From positions 36,479 through 100,478 of the forward strand of contig NZ_DJKE01000008.1 in NCBI RefSeq assembly GCF_002434505.1: DNA of 64,000 nt, read 5' to 3'. The notes beneath the pieces are model-generated. The model did no database searches, was not told where the DNA came from, and saw only the letters and a program-made list of their open reading frames with translations. The position numbers and the translations under genes are program-made. This document shows positions 8,455 to 17,445 of this stretch, one piece after another. The DNA comes from Brevundimonas sp. UBA6550 (GTDB taxonomy: Bacteria; Pseudomonadota; Alphaproteobacteria; Caulobacterales; Caulobacteraceae). The first letter of the stretch is position 1. Every line of letters starts with the position of its first letter.

Positions 8455-9470
8455 TGCGTTACGACTTTGGGTCCGACAATACGGCGGGGATGGCGCTGAG
8501 CGCCATCGAGGGGCTGGTGCGCGCCAACAAGGGGTTCGCCCGCGCCTATGGCGCCGACGACGTGACGGCGCGCGCCGCCGATCAGATCCGGCAGCGGCTG
8601 GACGCGGACGCCGAGGTGCGGTTCGTGTTCAGCGGCACGGCCGCCAACGCCATCGCCCTGTCGATGCTGGCCCAGCCCTATGAGGCGGTGATGGCGCACC
8701 ATGCAGCGCATATCTGCACCGACGAGACGGGCGCCCCGGGCTTCTTCGGCCATGGCGTCGGCCTGATCGGCCTGCCGGGCTTTTCCGGCAAGATCGACCC
8801 TCTGGCCCTGCAGGCGCAACTGGCCGAGGCCGAGGTCGGCCATCGCCAGCCGCCCGCCGCCCTGTCCCTGACCCAGGCGACGGAATATGGCGGGGTTTAT
8901 ACCGAGGAAGACCTGCGCCACCTGATCGAGCCGGTGAAGGCGCAGGGCTATCGCGTCCATATGGACGGGGCGCGGTTGGCCAATGCGGCGGCGGCCGGGT
9001 TCGACCTGAAGGACATTCCGCGCCTGGGCGTGGATGTTCTGGTATTCGGCGGGGCCAAGGCCGGGGCCAACTGCGCCGAAGCCATCGTGCTGTTCGACAA
9101 GACGCTGGCGCGGCGTTTGGACAACCGGCTGAAACAGGCCGGGCAGACGGCGTCCAAGACGCGACTGCTGTCCGGCCCGATGCTGGGCCTGTTGGAAAGC
9201 GGCGACTGGGAAGCCGGCGCCGCCCACGCCAATCTGATGGCGCAGCGGCTGGCGGCGGGCATCGCCACGCGGTCGTCCTTCGTCCTGGCCCATCCGGTGG
9301 AGGCCAACGCCGTCTTCGTGCGGATGACGCCAGAGGCGCACGCGCGGCTGACCGACCTGGGCTGGGCCTGCTATCCGTTCGACGACGGTTCGGTGCGGTT
9401 CGTCTGTTCCTGGGCCACCCAGACGGCGGCGGTCGACGAGTTGCTGGACGCGATCGTCGGCCTGGATTGA
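8454..9470 (+). CDS. Low-specificity L-threonine aldolase (PLP)
   Basis: Fold-type I PLP enzyme of 338 residues of the beta-eliminating lyase family, expected to split L-threonine or allo-threonine into glycine and acetaldehyde. Visible landmarks are the substrate loop SGTAANAIAL, HHAAHICTDETG with the His that stacks on PLP, the MDGARLANAA segment with the PLP-binding Asp, and the PLP-binding Lys in FGGAKAGANCAEA. The last motif departs from the more common GTKNG form. The start is ATG 8454, sharing its A with the TGA of the mscS-like gene. Confidence 0.88.
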   Translation: MRYDFGSDNTAGMALSAIEGLVRANKGFARAYGADDVTARAADQIRQRLDADAEVRFVFSGTAANAIALSMLAQPYEAVMAHHAAHICTDETGAPGFFGHGVGLIGLPGFSGKIDPLALQAQLAEAEVGHRQPPAALSLTQATEYGGVYTEEDLRHLIEPVKAQGYRVHMDGARLANAAAAGFDLKDIPRLGVDVLVFGGAKAGANCAEAIVLFDKTLARRLDNRLKQAGQTASKTRLLSGPMLGLLESGDWEAGAAHANLMAQRLAAGIATRSSFVLAHPVEANAVFVRMTPEAHARLTDLGWACYPFDDGSVRFVCSWATQTAAVDELLDAIVGLD

Positions 9471-9606
9471 CGACTAATCCCCGGTCGCGCGCCAGCGTGG
9501 CCTTTCCCCGGTCGCATTGGCTTTCCATATGCGGCCCATGGCGATGCGTGGTGAACGCTCAGGCGGCCGGCGCGACCCGATGGTCAAGGCGCAGCAGGCC
9601 GGGAGC

Positions 9607-11430
9607 ATGGATGACAAGACGGACGGACCGGCGACGCTGACGGCGCTCGCGGATCTGGCGCGGTTGGTGGGGCGTTCGGGCGCGCCGCAGCTTCGGCTGC
9701 GGCTGATCTCGGCTATCGCCCTGACGCTGGCGGGTAAGGGGCTGGGGGTGCTGGCGCCGCTGGTGCTGGGCGCGGCGGTCAATCGACTGGCGGCGGGGCA
9801 GGGCGCGGCGGCGGCCGTCGGCCTGGGGTTCGCCGCCTTCGCGGTCGGTTGGGCCCTGGTGCGGCTGCTGTCGGCGGCCTCGCCGCTGATTTCCGATGTC
9901 GTGTTCGCACCCGTGCGCGCCGCCGCCCAGCGCGCCACGGCGGCCGAGGCCTTCGCCCATGCGCTGAGCCTGTCGCTGGATTTCCACCAGACCAAACGCT
10001 CGGGCGCCCTGTCGCGCACGATGGATCGCGGGTCGCGCGCCGTGGACTTCCTGCTGCGCATCCTGGCCTTCAACCTGGTCCCGACCGGGGTCGAACTGGT
10101 GCTGGCCGCCGCCGTTCTGGGCGGCAAATACGACTGGCGCTTCGCCGCCGTCGCTGTGGCGGTCGTGGCCATCTACACCATCGCCACCTTCGCCATGTCC
10201 AACTGGCGGCTGGAGCATCGGCGCATCATGAACGCCGCCGATTCCGAGGCCGCCGGGGTCTCGGTCGACGCCCTGCTGAACTATGAGACGGTCAAGTCCT
10301 TCGGCGCAGAGACTCGCGCGACCCGGACCTATGAACGGGCGCTGGGCGACTATGCCCAGGCGTCGCTGAAGGCCAACAGTTCGCTGGCCATGCTGAACGG
10401 GATGCAGGCTCTGGTCATGAACCTGGGGCTGGGCGTCATGGCGGTGATGGCCGGGTTCGAGGCGGCGGCCGGACGGATGGGACCAGGCGATGTGACCGCC
10501 GCCGTCCTGATCATGATCTCGCTGTATGCGCCGCTGAACATCCTGGGCTTCGCCTATCGTGAAATCCGTCAGTCCTTCATCGACATGGAGGAGATGCTGA
10601 AGGTGACGCGCCAGACGCCGCAGGTGGCCGATGCGCCCGACGCCGTCGCCCTGCCGCGCCCGGTCGATGCGCGCGGCGCGGCGGTGCGGTTCGAGCACGT
10701 CGGTTTCCGCCACGACGCCCGCGCCAACGGGTTGGAAGACGTCAGCTTCTTCGCCCCGCCCGGCACGACCACGGCCCTGGTCGGTCCGTCAGGGGCGGGC
10801 AAGTCCACCATCGTCAAACTGGCCCTGCGTCTGCTGGACCCGCAGGAGGGGCGGGTGCTGATCGACGGTCATGATGCGCGTCAGGTGACCCAGGCGTCGT
10901 TGCGGGCGGCGGTCGCCTTGGTGCCGCAGGACGTGGCCCTGTTCAACGACACCCTGGCGGCCAACATCGCCTTCGCCCGTCCAGACGCCGACGAGGCCCA
11001 GGTCTGGGCGGCGGCCGAAGCGGCGGAACTGGCCGACTTCATCCGGGGCCTTCCCGAAGGGATGCAGACCAAGGTCGGCGAGCGTGGGCTGAAGCTGTCG
11101 GGCGGCGAGCGTCAGCGGGTCGGCATCGCCCGCGCCCTGCTGGCCGATCCTTGCATCCTGATTCTGGACGAGGCCACCAGCGCCCTGGACAGCCGAACCG
11201 AGGCGGCGATCCAGAAGACCCTGCGCAAGGCCCGGAACGGGCGCACGACCCTGGTCGTCGCGCACAGACTGTCCACCGTGGCCGACGCCGATCAGATTCT
11301 GGTGTTGAAGGCCGGGCGGATCGTCGAACGCGGGGCCCACCATGAGCTGGTGGCGCGTCAGGGCGGGGAATACGCCGCCCTGTGGAAGAAGCAGACCCGC
11401 GCCGGAAAGGCAGCTCAGCCCGCCGACTGA
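9607..11430 (+). CDS. ABC transporter, ATPase-permease fusion (Atm1/HMT type)
   Basis: Half-size ABC exporter of about 607 residues: a six-helix membrane domain (residues about 30-330), then a nucleotide-binding domain with Walker A GPSGAGKST (Lys399), signature LSGGERQRVGIARAL, Walker B ILILDEATSALD and the H-loop AHRLST. The LNYETVKSFGAE and NGMQALVMNLGL stretches are typical of Atm1/HMT1 exporters, which move glutathione-type conjugates out of the cytoplasm in iron-sulfur and heavy-metal homeostasis. The start is uncertain: in-frame ATGs occur at 9580 and 9607 and upstream to 9517. 9607 gives the usual family length and has CAGG about 8 nt before it. The 3' end overlaps the convergent cheE-like gene by 16 bp. 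Confidence 0.88.
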   Translation: MDDKTDGPATLTALADLARLVGRSGAPQLRLRLISAIALTLAGKGLGVLAPLVLGAAVNRLAAGQGAAAAVGLGFAAFAVGWALVRLLSAASPLISDVVFAPVRAAAQRATAAEAFAHALSLSLDFHQTKRSGALSRTMDRGSRAVDFLLRILAFNLVPTGVELVLAAAVLGGKYDWRFAAVAVAVVAIYTIATFAMSNWRLEHRRIMNAADSEAAGVSVDALLNYETVKSFGAETRATRTYERALGDYAQASLKANSSLAMLNGMQALVMNLGLGVMAVMAGFEAAAGRMGPGDVTAAVLIMISLYAPLNILGFAYREIRQSFIDMEEMLKVTRQTPQVADAPDAVALPRPVDARGAAVRFEHVGFRHDARANGLEDVSFFAPPGTTTALVGPSGAGKSTIVKLALRLLDPQEGRVLIDGHDARQVTQASLRAAVALVPQDVALFNDTLAANIAFARPDADEAQVWAAAEAAELADFIRGLPEGMQTKVGERGLKLSGGERQRVGIARALLADPCILILDEATSALDSRTEAAIQKTLRKARNGRTTLVVAHRLSTVADADQILVLKAGRIVERGAHHELVARQGGEYAALWKKQTRAGKAAQPAD

Positions 11431-11894
11431 TCGGCGGCCGGCAGTTTGCGGCGAAGGACTTCGTGCAGATTGGTCAGTATGGCGGTGCGGGCGGCCTGTT
11501 CCTCTGGCGGGAGAGACAGCAGCACCTTCATGGCCTGGGCGTGGACGGTGGCGATGCGCCAGTCGAAGCCGCCCTGGCGCGGCGCGGCGTCCAGCAGATC
11601 GCACAATCCCTTGGCCGCCGTGCACAGGTCGTCCATCGAAAAGGGACTGGCCGCGTCGATGATCTGGCTGGAGGCCGAATAGGCCGCATCCAGCCGCAAC
11701 GGCTCGATCAGGTCGGGATCGGGCTTGGCCAGCAGGGCGGCGATGTTCCGGGCGATGATGTCGCGCGCCTGGTCCTGAAGGGCGTCCAGATTGGTCCTGG
11801 CCTGGGCCAGGGCGACGCCGACGCTGATCCCGCCGGGTCGATCCATCATCTCGGCCAGGCGCGAGCGTTTCTGATTATGGGTGATGACGGTCAT
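11415..11894 (-). CDS. CheE-like protein with a histidine-less Hpt-like helical bundle
   Basis: A 159-residue all-helical protein. It follows the receiver protein with an ATGA overlap, the arrangement of cheYIII-cheE at the end of the Caulobacter chemotaxis operon. The middle section lines up by eye with the Hpt protein at 44059-44535 over the segment ending LCxxLDxA. Where that protein has the phospho-accepting His79, this one has Ser76 (AYSASSQ). I read it as a phosphotransfer-like fold that cannot carry phosphate, perhaps a binding partner of the receiver. The CheE name rests on size, position and remembered family features, not on a search. Confidence 0.55.
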   Translation of the reverse strand: MTVITHNQKRSRLAEMMDRPGGISVGVALAQARTNLDALQDQARDIIARNIAALLAKPDPDLIEPLRLDAAYSASSQIIDAASPFSMDDLCTAAKGLCDLLDAAPRQGGFDWRIATVHAQAMKVLLSLPPEEQAARTAILTNLHEVLRRKLPAADQSAG

Positions 11895-12442
11895 AGCGCC
11901 ACGCTCTCCATCGCGGTCTTGCGGCGCAACATGTCCGCGCGGCGTTCGACGCCCTCGTAGTCCGTGTGGCGGAACCGGCGATCCGGTCCCAGATAGTCGC
12001 CCACTTCCAGGAAGGGACGGCTGTCGCGGGCCACCCAAAGGATGCGCTCCAGCAAGAGCGCGGGGCTGAACGGCTTGGTCACGACGAAGTTGGCCCCGCA
12101 GTCGCGCGCCTCGGCCACGCGGCCGCGCCGGATGTGGCTGGCCGTCATGATCACAGGGATGAAGGCGTTGGGGTTGGGGCCGGATCGCCGCAGCCAGCGG
12201 ATCAGCTCGAAGCCGTCGATGTCGGGCATGTCGGTGTCGATGACCAGCAGATCGATGGTCTTTTCGGCCAGCAGCCGTTTGGCCTCGGCGCCGCTGCCGA
12301 TGGCGAAGCTGGGTCGGATGCCGAAACCGGCCAGGGCGTTGGCCGTCAAGGTCAGCGAGAAGGGCGAATCATCGACGATCATCGTCACCGCGCCCGTCAG
12401 GTTGAAGACGGCGCTTTCGCGCAGGGTTTCGCCGCCGCTCAT
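11891..12442 (-). CDS. CheY-like receiver with arginine-rich tail (Cle/CheYIII type)
   Basis: A 183-residue single-domain response regulator. The acidic pair D24/D25, phospho-accepting Asp69 in VIDTDMPDIDG, the Thr of VIMTAS and Lys of VVTKPFSP are all present, so the receiver should be active. After about residue 140 there is a basic tail, GPDRRFR then GVERRADMLRRK. It resembles the arginine-rich region by which Caulobacter Cle proteins bind cyclic di-GMP and then act at the flagellar motor. That parallel is inferred from the motif. The gene lies far from any other chemotaxis gene in the window and is translationally coupled to the CheE-like gene. Confidence 0.72.
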   Translation of the reverse strand: MSGGETLRESAVFNLTGAVTMIVDDSPFSLTLTANALAGFGIRPSFAIGSGAEAKRLLAEKTIDLLVIDTDMPDIDGFELIRWLRRSGPNPNAFIPVIMTASHIRRGRVAEARDCGANFVVTKPFSPALLLERILWVARDSRPFLEVGDYLGPDRRFRHTDYEGVERRADMLRRKTAMESVAL

Positions 12443-12569
12443 GCTGCTCGGCCCCGGATCGAACCCGCCGTTGTGATCATGGCCGGCCGTGCGCCCCGTA
12501 ACCGCTGTGGATAGGGCGTCAGCCTGTCAGACGATGATGGACGCTGCGTTAACGCTGGCGCTCGGCGCC

Positions 12570-13517
<948 letters not shown>

Positions 13518-13607
13518 CAAGGCGTCCGGGAACTGCAAGCGGGCAAGAGCGCCCTTGGGGAAGGCGGGGGAAACTAGAGAGGTCAACGCCGCCCGGCAAG
13601 CGACGGT

Positions 13608-13802
13608 TCAGAAGGCCTTGGGCAAACCGGCTTGTTTGAGGATAGTGTTGGCGGTGTGTCGGCTCTTGGAGCGCGGAACGATGACGGCGTGCGGTTGATC
13701 CGGGTGCTGCCACTTCTCGTGACTACCCTTGGCGTTGATGACGCGACGCCAGCCAGCGGCGAAGAGGAGGGCGGTGAGTTCGGGATAGAAGTCCTTGGGC
13801 AT
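13608..13802 (-). CDS. hicA: HicA-type toxin (mRNA interferase)
   Basis: A 64-residue protein with the compact double-stranded RNA-binding fold of HicA. There is an N-terminal helix (FYPELTALLFAAGW), then the catalytic His28 in AKGSHEKW, a PHAVIVP strand and a C-terminal helix TILKQAGL. HicA toxins cut mRNA and are neutralised by HicB. The gene follows a DUF1902 gene on the same strand, 98 bp away. That is longer than the usual overlapping hicAB layout, and the order is antitoxin-like gene first. The spacer holds three dyads. The Shine-Dalgarno sequence is poor (GGAA touching the ATG), consistent with low toxin output. Confidence 0.82.
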   Translation of the reverse strand: MPKDFYPELTALLFAAGWRRVINAKGSHEKWQHPDQPHAVIVPRSKSRHTANTILKQAGLPKAF

Positions 13803-13816
13803 TTCCAGATCAATCG

Positions 13817-13830
13817 TTGTTCTGGAACAA
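13817..13830. promoter_or_regulatory. Dyad TTGTTC-TG-GAACAA ahead of hicA
   Basis: A 14-bp near-palindrome with perfect 6-bp arms ends 15 bases upstream of the hicA start codon on the minus strand. Its size and position fit an operator at a hicA promoter, or at least a binding site for an autoregulator. Confidence 0.5.
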
Positions 13831-13860
13831 TGATGGCGTCACGACGTAAGCGACAGAATG

Positions 13861-13905
13861 CACCGCTTGTTGTGCGGTGCGGTCGTGACAATATTGAATG
13901 TCACG
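13861..13905. promoter_or_regulatory. Two further dyads between the DUF1902 gene and hicA
   Basis: CACCGC and GCGGTG (13861-13866 and 13874-13879, 7-nt loop) lie next to CGTGACA and TGTCACG (13884-13890 and 13899-13905, 8-nt spacer). The second spans the stop codon of the DUF1902 gene. As RNA these could form two stem-loops that separate the cistrons. As DNA they could be operators. Confidence 0.45.
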
Positions 13906-14125
13906 CGGCGATGACGTCAAACCCACCAGCAGCCTCGAATCGCACTGGAACAGGGCCGTGAATGCCGAGGTTTTCCGCCAGAAGCTCCGGCGCGAAATGT
14001 CGAGCCAAATTCTCGAACTCACCGAGTGTGGCCGTTTCCAGCACCAGCCCGACAATATTCGATTCGCTGTACCAGACCCCGGCTTCGGGATCCCAGATCG
14101 CCTTGACGTAGAACTGTTCAGCCAT
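13901..14125 (-). CDS. DUF1902 protein, putative HicB-like antitoxin
   Basis: A 74-residue protein of the DUF1902 type: a beta strand FYVKAIWDPEAGVWY, then GLVLETATLGEFENLARHFAPELLAEN, a partial HicB-like ferredoxin-type fold. There is no C-terminal ribbon-helix-helix or helix-turn-helix, so DNA binding, if any, needs a partner. DUF1902 proteins are often encoded beside HicA toxins, as here. The gene begins 17 bp downstream of the xerD stop on the same strand, so it could be read from the xerD promoter. Confidence 0.75.
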   Translation of the reverse strand: MAEQFYVKAIWDPEAGVWYSESNIVGLVLETATLGEFENLARHFAPELLAENLGIHGPVPVRFEAAGGFDVIAA

Positions 14126-14142
14126 AGGCCGAATATGCGCTG

Positions 14143-15063
14143 TCAGTCGTCGCGCGCCAAGGGGTGGTTTTGGTGGACGACCTGGGCCAGGCGGTCGGTG
14201 GCGACATGGGTGTAGATCTGGGTGGTGGCGATGTCAGCGTGGCCCAGCAGGGTCTGGACGACCCGCAGGTCGGCGCCGCCCTCCAGCAGGTGGGTGGCGA
14301 AGGCGTGGCGCAGGACGTGGGGGCTGACGCGGGCGGGGTCGATTCCGGCGGTGATCGCGGCCTCGTCCAGCAGTTGGGCGAACCGGCGCGGGGTCAGGTG
14401 GCCGGTGCGGCCGAAGGAGGGAAAGAGCCAGGGGCTGTCAGGCGTCTCGGGCTTTCGCCCATTCTTGGCCTTGAGTTTGGCGTCGCGGGCGGTCAGCCAG
14501 GCCTTGATCGCCTCGCGGGCGGCGGGGTTCAGGGGAGCCAGCCGTTCCTTGCCGCCCTTGCCGCGCACGATCAGATAGGCGGGGTCGCGGCGCACCGCCT
14601 CGACCTTGAGCCCCAGCAGTTCGGACACCCGCAGGCCCGAGGCGTAGGCCATCTCTACCAGGGCGACCAGGCGCAGGCCCGCCGCCGCGTCGCGGGCGGC
14701 CGAGGCGGCCAGCAGGGCGTCGATCTCGGCGCGGCTCAGGACCTTGGGCAGGGACCGGCCCTGTTTGGGCGCGTCCAAACGGCGCGACGGATCGTCGGCG
14801 CGCCAGCCCTCGGCCAGGACGAAGCGATAGAACTGGCGCGCGGAGGATCGGCGGCGGGCGGCGGTGGCGGCCGACAGGCCGCGACGCGACAGGTCGGCGA
14901 ACCAGGCTTCCACGGCTTCGGCGTCCGCGCCCATCAGGCCGCCGACATCGGACAGCGCCGTCTCGGCGTCGGCCAGATCGCGACCATAGGCCGACAGGGT
15001 GTGGGGCGAGGCGTCGCGCTCGACGGCCATCATCTCCAGAAAGGCCTCGATCTGGGGCGTCAT
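14143..15063 (-). CDS. xerD: Tyrosine recombinase XerD
   Basis: Site-specific recombinase of 306 residues that acts with XerC at dif to resolve chromosome dimers. It has an N-terminal SAM-like domain (FLEMMAVERDASPHTLSAYGRDL) and a catalytic domain with the full set: Arg in ASGLRVSELLGL, Lys in GKGGKER, HxxR in HVLRHAFATHLL, His in LGHADIATTQ and the Tyr nucleophile in IYTHV. The length and motifs are those of the housekeeping enzyme rather than a phage or island integrase, and no att-like repeats are seen. It is divergent from aroK. Confidence 0.92.
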   Translation of the reverse strand: MTPQIEAFLEMMAVERDASPHTLSAYGRDLADAETALSDVGGLMGADAEAVEAWFADLSRRGLSAATAARRRSSARQFYRFVLAEGWRADDPSRRLDAPKQGRSLPKVLSRAEIDALLAASAARDAAAGLRLVALVEMAYASGLRVSELLGLKVEAVRRDPAYLIVRGKGGKERLAPLNPAAREAIKAWLTARDAKLKAKNGRKPETPDSPWLFPSFGRTGHLTPRRFAQLLDEAAITAGIDPARVSPHVLRHAFATHLLEGGADLRVVQTLLGHADIATTQIYTHVATDRLAQVVHQNHPLARDD

Positions 15064-15188
15064 CTCACGATCCGCGCGCCGAACGGATGGCGCATGGTCT
15101 GGCTTGGTGTAGAGGTTTCAGGGATCATGCCTGCCTGCGCCTTCGCCTTCGCCGTTCCTTCGACCGTCCGTTCCGCCGGAGCCGCCGG

Positions 15189-15755
15189 ATGAGGCGGCGC
15201 GCGAATCCGGCGCCGACGCGCACCATAGCCCTGGTCGGGCTGATGGGGGTGGGCAAATCGTCGGTCGGGCGCCGGCTGGCCAATCGGTTGAAGCTGCCGT
15301 TTGCGGACGGCGACGTGGAGATCGAGGCGGCGGCCGGCATGACGGTGTCGGAAATCTTCGCAGCCCTGGGCGAGGACGAGTTCAGGGCGGGCGAGGCGCG
15401 GGTCATCCGACGCCTGCTGGAAGGGCCGCCCATAGTCCTGGCCACCGGCGGCGGGGCGATGATGAACCCGGAAACACGCGCCCTGCTGAAGGACCGCGCC
15501 GACACCATCTGGCTGAGGGCCGATCTGGCCGTGATCGCCGAGCGGGTGGCGCGACGCGACACCCGCCCCCTGTTGCGCGGCAAGGACCCGTTGGAGGTGC
15601 TGACCACCTTGGCCGAGGCGCGCTATCCCATCTATGGCGAGGCGGACGTGACGGTGGACGTGGGCCAGGGCTCGCACGGCCAGGCGGTCGACGCCATCCA
15701 CAAGAACCTGCGCCGCCACTGGCGCAACCGAAGACGCGCGGAGACCCGGACATGA
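15189..15755 (+). CDS. aroK: Shikimate kinase
   Basis: A 188-residue kinase that phosphorylates shikimate with ATP in the aromatic amino acid pathway. Walker A is [11 protein letters not shown], the shikimate-binding Asp is in FADGDVEIE, then [11 protein letters not shown] and the lid [15 protein letters not shown] 15189 is used; an upstream frame from 15087 adds an arginine-rich stretch not found in the family. The stop overlaps the aroB start (ATGA), so the two pathway enzymes are coupled. Confidence 0.94.
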   Translation: MRRRANPAPTRTIALVGLMGVGKSSVGRRLANRLKLPFADGDVEIEAAAGMTVSEIFAALGEDEFRAGEARVIRRLLEGPPIVLATGGGAMMNPETRALLKDRADTIWLRADLAVIAERVARRDTRPLLRGKDPLEVLTTLAEARYPIYGEADVTVDVGQGSHGQAVDAIHKNLRRHWRNRRRAETRT

Positions 15756-16858
15756 CGACCCTTGCCGTGAGCGGCGGCGCCTTCGCCGCCTATGACGTCG
15801 TGGTCGGACGTGGCCTGCTGGCCCAGGCGGGCGGGCGCATCGCACCGCTGGCCAAGGGGCGGACGGTCATCGTCACGGACGAGACGGTGGCGGCGATCCA
15901 CGGCGCGGCCCTGGCCGAATCGCTGGCGGCGGCGGGTGTGAACACTCAGACGGTCGCCGTGCCTGCGGGGGAAGGGTCGAAGTCCTTCGCCCAGCTGGAG
16001 CGGGTGCTGGACCGGCTGCTGGAGATCGGGCTGGACCGCAAGGATGTGGTCATCGCCCTGGGCGGCGGGGTCGTGGGCGATCTGGCCGGTCTGGCGGCGG
16101 CGCTCTATATGCGCGGCATCGACTTCGTGCAGGTTCCGACGACCCTGCTGGCCCAGGTGGATTCGTCGGTCGGCGGCAAGACGGCCATCGACACGCCGCG
16201 CGGCAAGAATCTGGTGGGCGCCTTCCATCAGCCGCGTCTGGTGCTGGCCGACATCGACGTGCTGGCGACCCTGCCGGAACGTCAGGTGCGCTCGGGCTGG
16301 GCCGAGGTGCTGAAGCACGGGCTGATCTGCGACGCGGCCTTCTTCGACTGGTTGGCGGGCGAGGGGGCGGTGGGGGCGTCGGGTGATCCGGCGGCGCTGG
16401 AGCGGGCGGTAATCCGTTCGGTCGAGATCAAGAGCGCGGTGGTCGGCGAGGACGAGAAGGAGGCGGGACGGCGCGCCCTGCTGAACCTGGGCCACACCTT
16501 CGGCCATGCGGTCGAAACCGAGGTGGGGTTCGACGAGGACGCCCTGGCGCACGGCGAGGCGGTGGCGCTGGGCTGCTGCATGGCCTTCCGCTATTCGGCG
16601 CGCGAGGGCCTGTGTTCGGCCGCCGATGTCGCGCGGGTCGAGGCGGTGGTCGCCGCCGCAGGCTTGCCGACGCGGCTGGAACAGGCGGGCGCGTTCGCGG
16701 CCGACCGGCTGCTGGCCCTGATGGCCGGGGACAAGAAGGCCGAGGGCGGGGCGCTGACACTGATCCTGGCGCGCGGCGTCGGCCAGGCTTTCGTGGCCAA
16801 GGGCGTGGATTCGGCCAAGGTGCGGGCCTTCCTGATCGAGGAAGGCGCGACGGCGTGA
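15752..16858 (+). CDS. aroB: 3-Dehydroquinate synthase
   Basis: NAD- and metal-dependent enzyme of 368 residues converting DAHP to 3-dehydroquinate, the second shikimate step. Recognisable motifs are [42 protein letters not shown] and the metal ligands in [11 protein letters not shown] and HGEAVALG. It starts four bases inside aroK and shares its last base with the start of the GNAT gene, making a tight aroK-aroB-GNAT unit. Confidence 0.96.
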   Translation: MTTLAVSGGAFAAYDVVVGRGLLAQAGGRIAPLAKGRTVIVTDETVAAIHGAALAESLAAAGVNTQTVAVPAGEGSKSFAQLERVLDRLLEIGLDRKDVVIALGGGVVGDLAGLAAALYMRGIDFVQVPTTLLAQVDSSVGGKTAIDTPRGKNLVGAFHQPRLVLADIDVLATLPERQVRSGWAEVLKHGLICDAAFFDWLAGEGAVGASGDPAALERAVIRSVEIKSAVVGEDEKEAGRRALLNLGHTFGHAVETEVGFDEDALAHGEAVALGCCMAFRYSAREGLCSAADVARVEAVVAAAGLPTRLEQAGAFAADRLLALMAGDKKAEGGALTLILARGVGQAFVAKGVDSAKVRAFLIEEGATA

Positions 16859-17445
16859 TGCGGATCGGCATGGAGCCGCTGGAGGATCGGTTCGTCCGGC
16901 TGGAGCCGTTCGAGGACGGGCTGAAAGCCGAGGTCCGCGCGGCTCTGGATTGCGATCCCGACGCCTGGGCGATCATGGTGGCGCCCGCCTATGGCGACCA
17001 TTTCGACGGTTGGTGGGAGGCGGCGCTGGCGGCGATGCGGGCCGGGACGCGGATCGCCTATGCGGTGCGGCGGCGCTCGGACGGGGCGGTGGTGGGCACG
17101 ACCAGCCTGTACGAGATCAATCCCGCCCATCGCCGCTGCGAGATCGGCTCGACCTTCTATCGGCCCGAGGCGCGCGGCGGTCCGATCAATCCGGCGTGCA
17201 AGCGACTGTTGCTGGCCCATGCCTTCGCGGCCGGCGCGGTGCGGGTCGAGATCATCACCGACGCCGTCAACGCCCAGAGCCAGGCCGCCATCCTGAAACT
17301 GGGCGCCAAGGCCGAAGGCGTGCTGAGAAAGCACAAGACCACCTGGACCGGCCGGGCGCGCGACACGGCCATGTTCGCCGTCATAGACGACGACTGGCCC
17401 GAGGTCCGCGACGGCCTGGATCGCCGGTTGGCGGCGTTGGGCTAG
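16858..17445 (+). CDS. GNAT family N-acetyltransferase (RimJ/RimL-like)
   Basis: A 195-residue acetyltransferase of the RimJ/RimL-like GNAT_3 type. RFVRLEPFE opens the domain, then VVGTTSLYEINPAHRRCEIGSTF and the late NAQSQAAILKLGAKAEGVLRKH acceptor and CoA region. The acceptor could be a protein N-terminus or an amino-containing small molecule. It is translationally coupled to aroB (TGATG overlap) and meets the convergent nitronate monooxygenase gene with a four-base overlap of stops. Confidence 0.85.
   Translation: MRIGMEPLEDRFVRLEPFEDGLKAEVRAALDCDPDAWAIMVAPAYGDHFDGWWEAALAAMRAGTRIAYAVRRRSDGAVVGTTSLYEINPAHRRCEIGSTFYRPEARGGPINPACKRLLLAHAFAAGAVRVEIITDAVNAQSQAAILKLGAKAEGVLRKHKTTWTGRARDTAMFAVIDDDWPEVRDGLDRRLAALG

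Noticed and set aside
13583..13891. 102-codon minus-strand frame overlapping hicA in another frame
   Set aside because: It covers hicA out of frame; the in-frame 64-residue HicA has the conserved His and correct fold pattern.
14143..15063. Integrase of a mobile element next to the toxin-antitoxin genes
   Set aside because: Length, domain order and motifs are those of housekeeping XerD; no att repeats, excisionase or cargo genes are seen.
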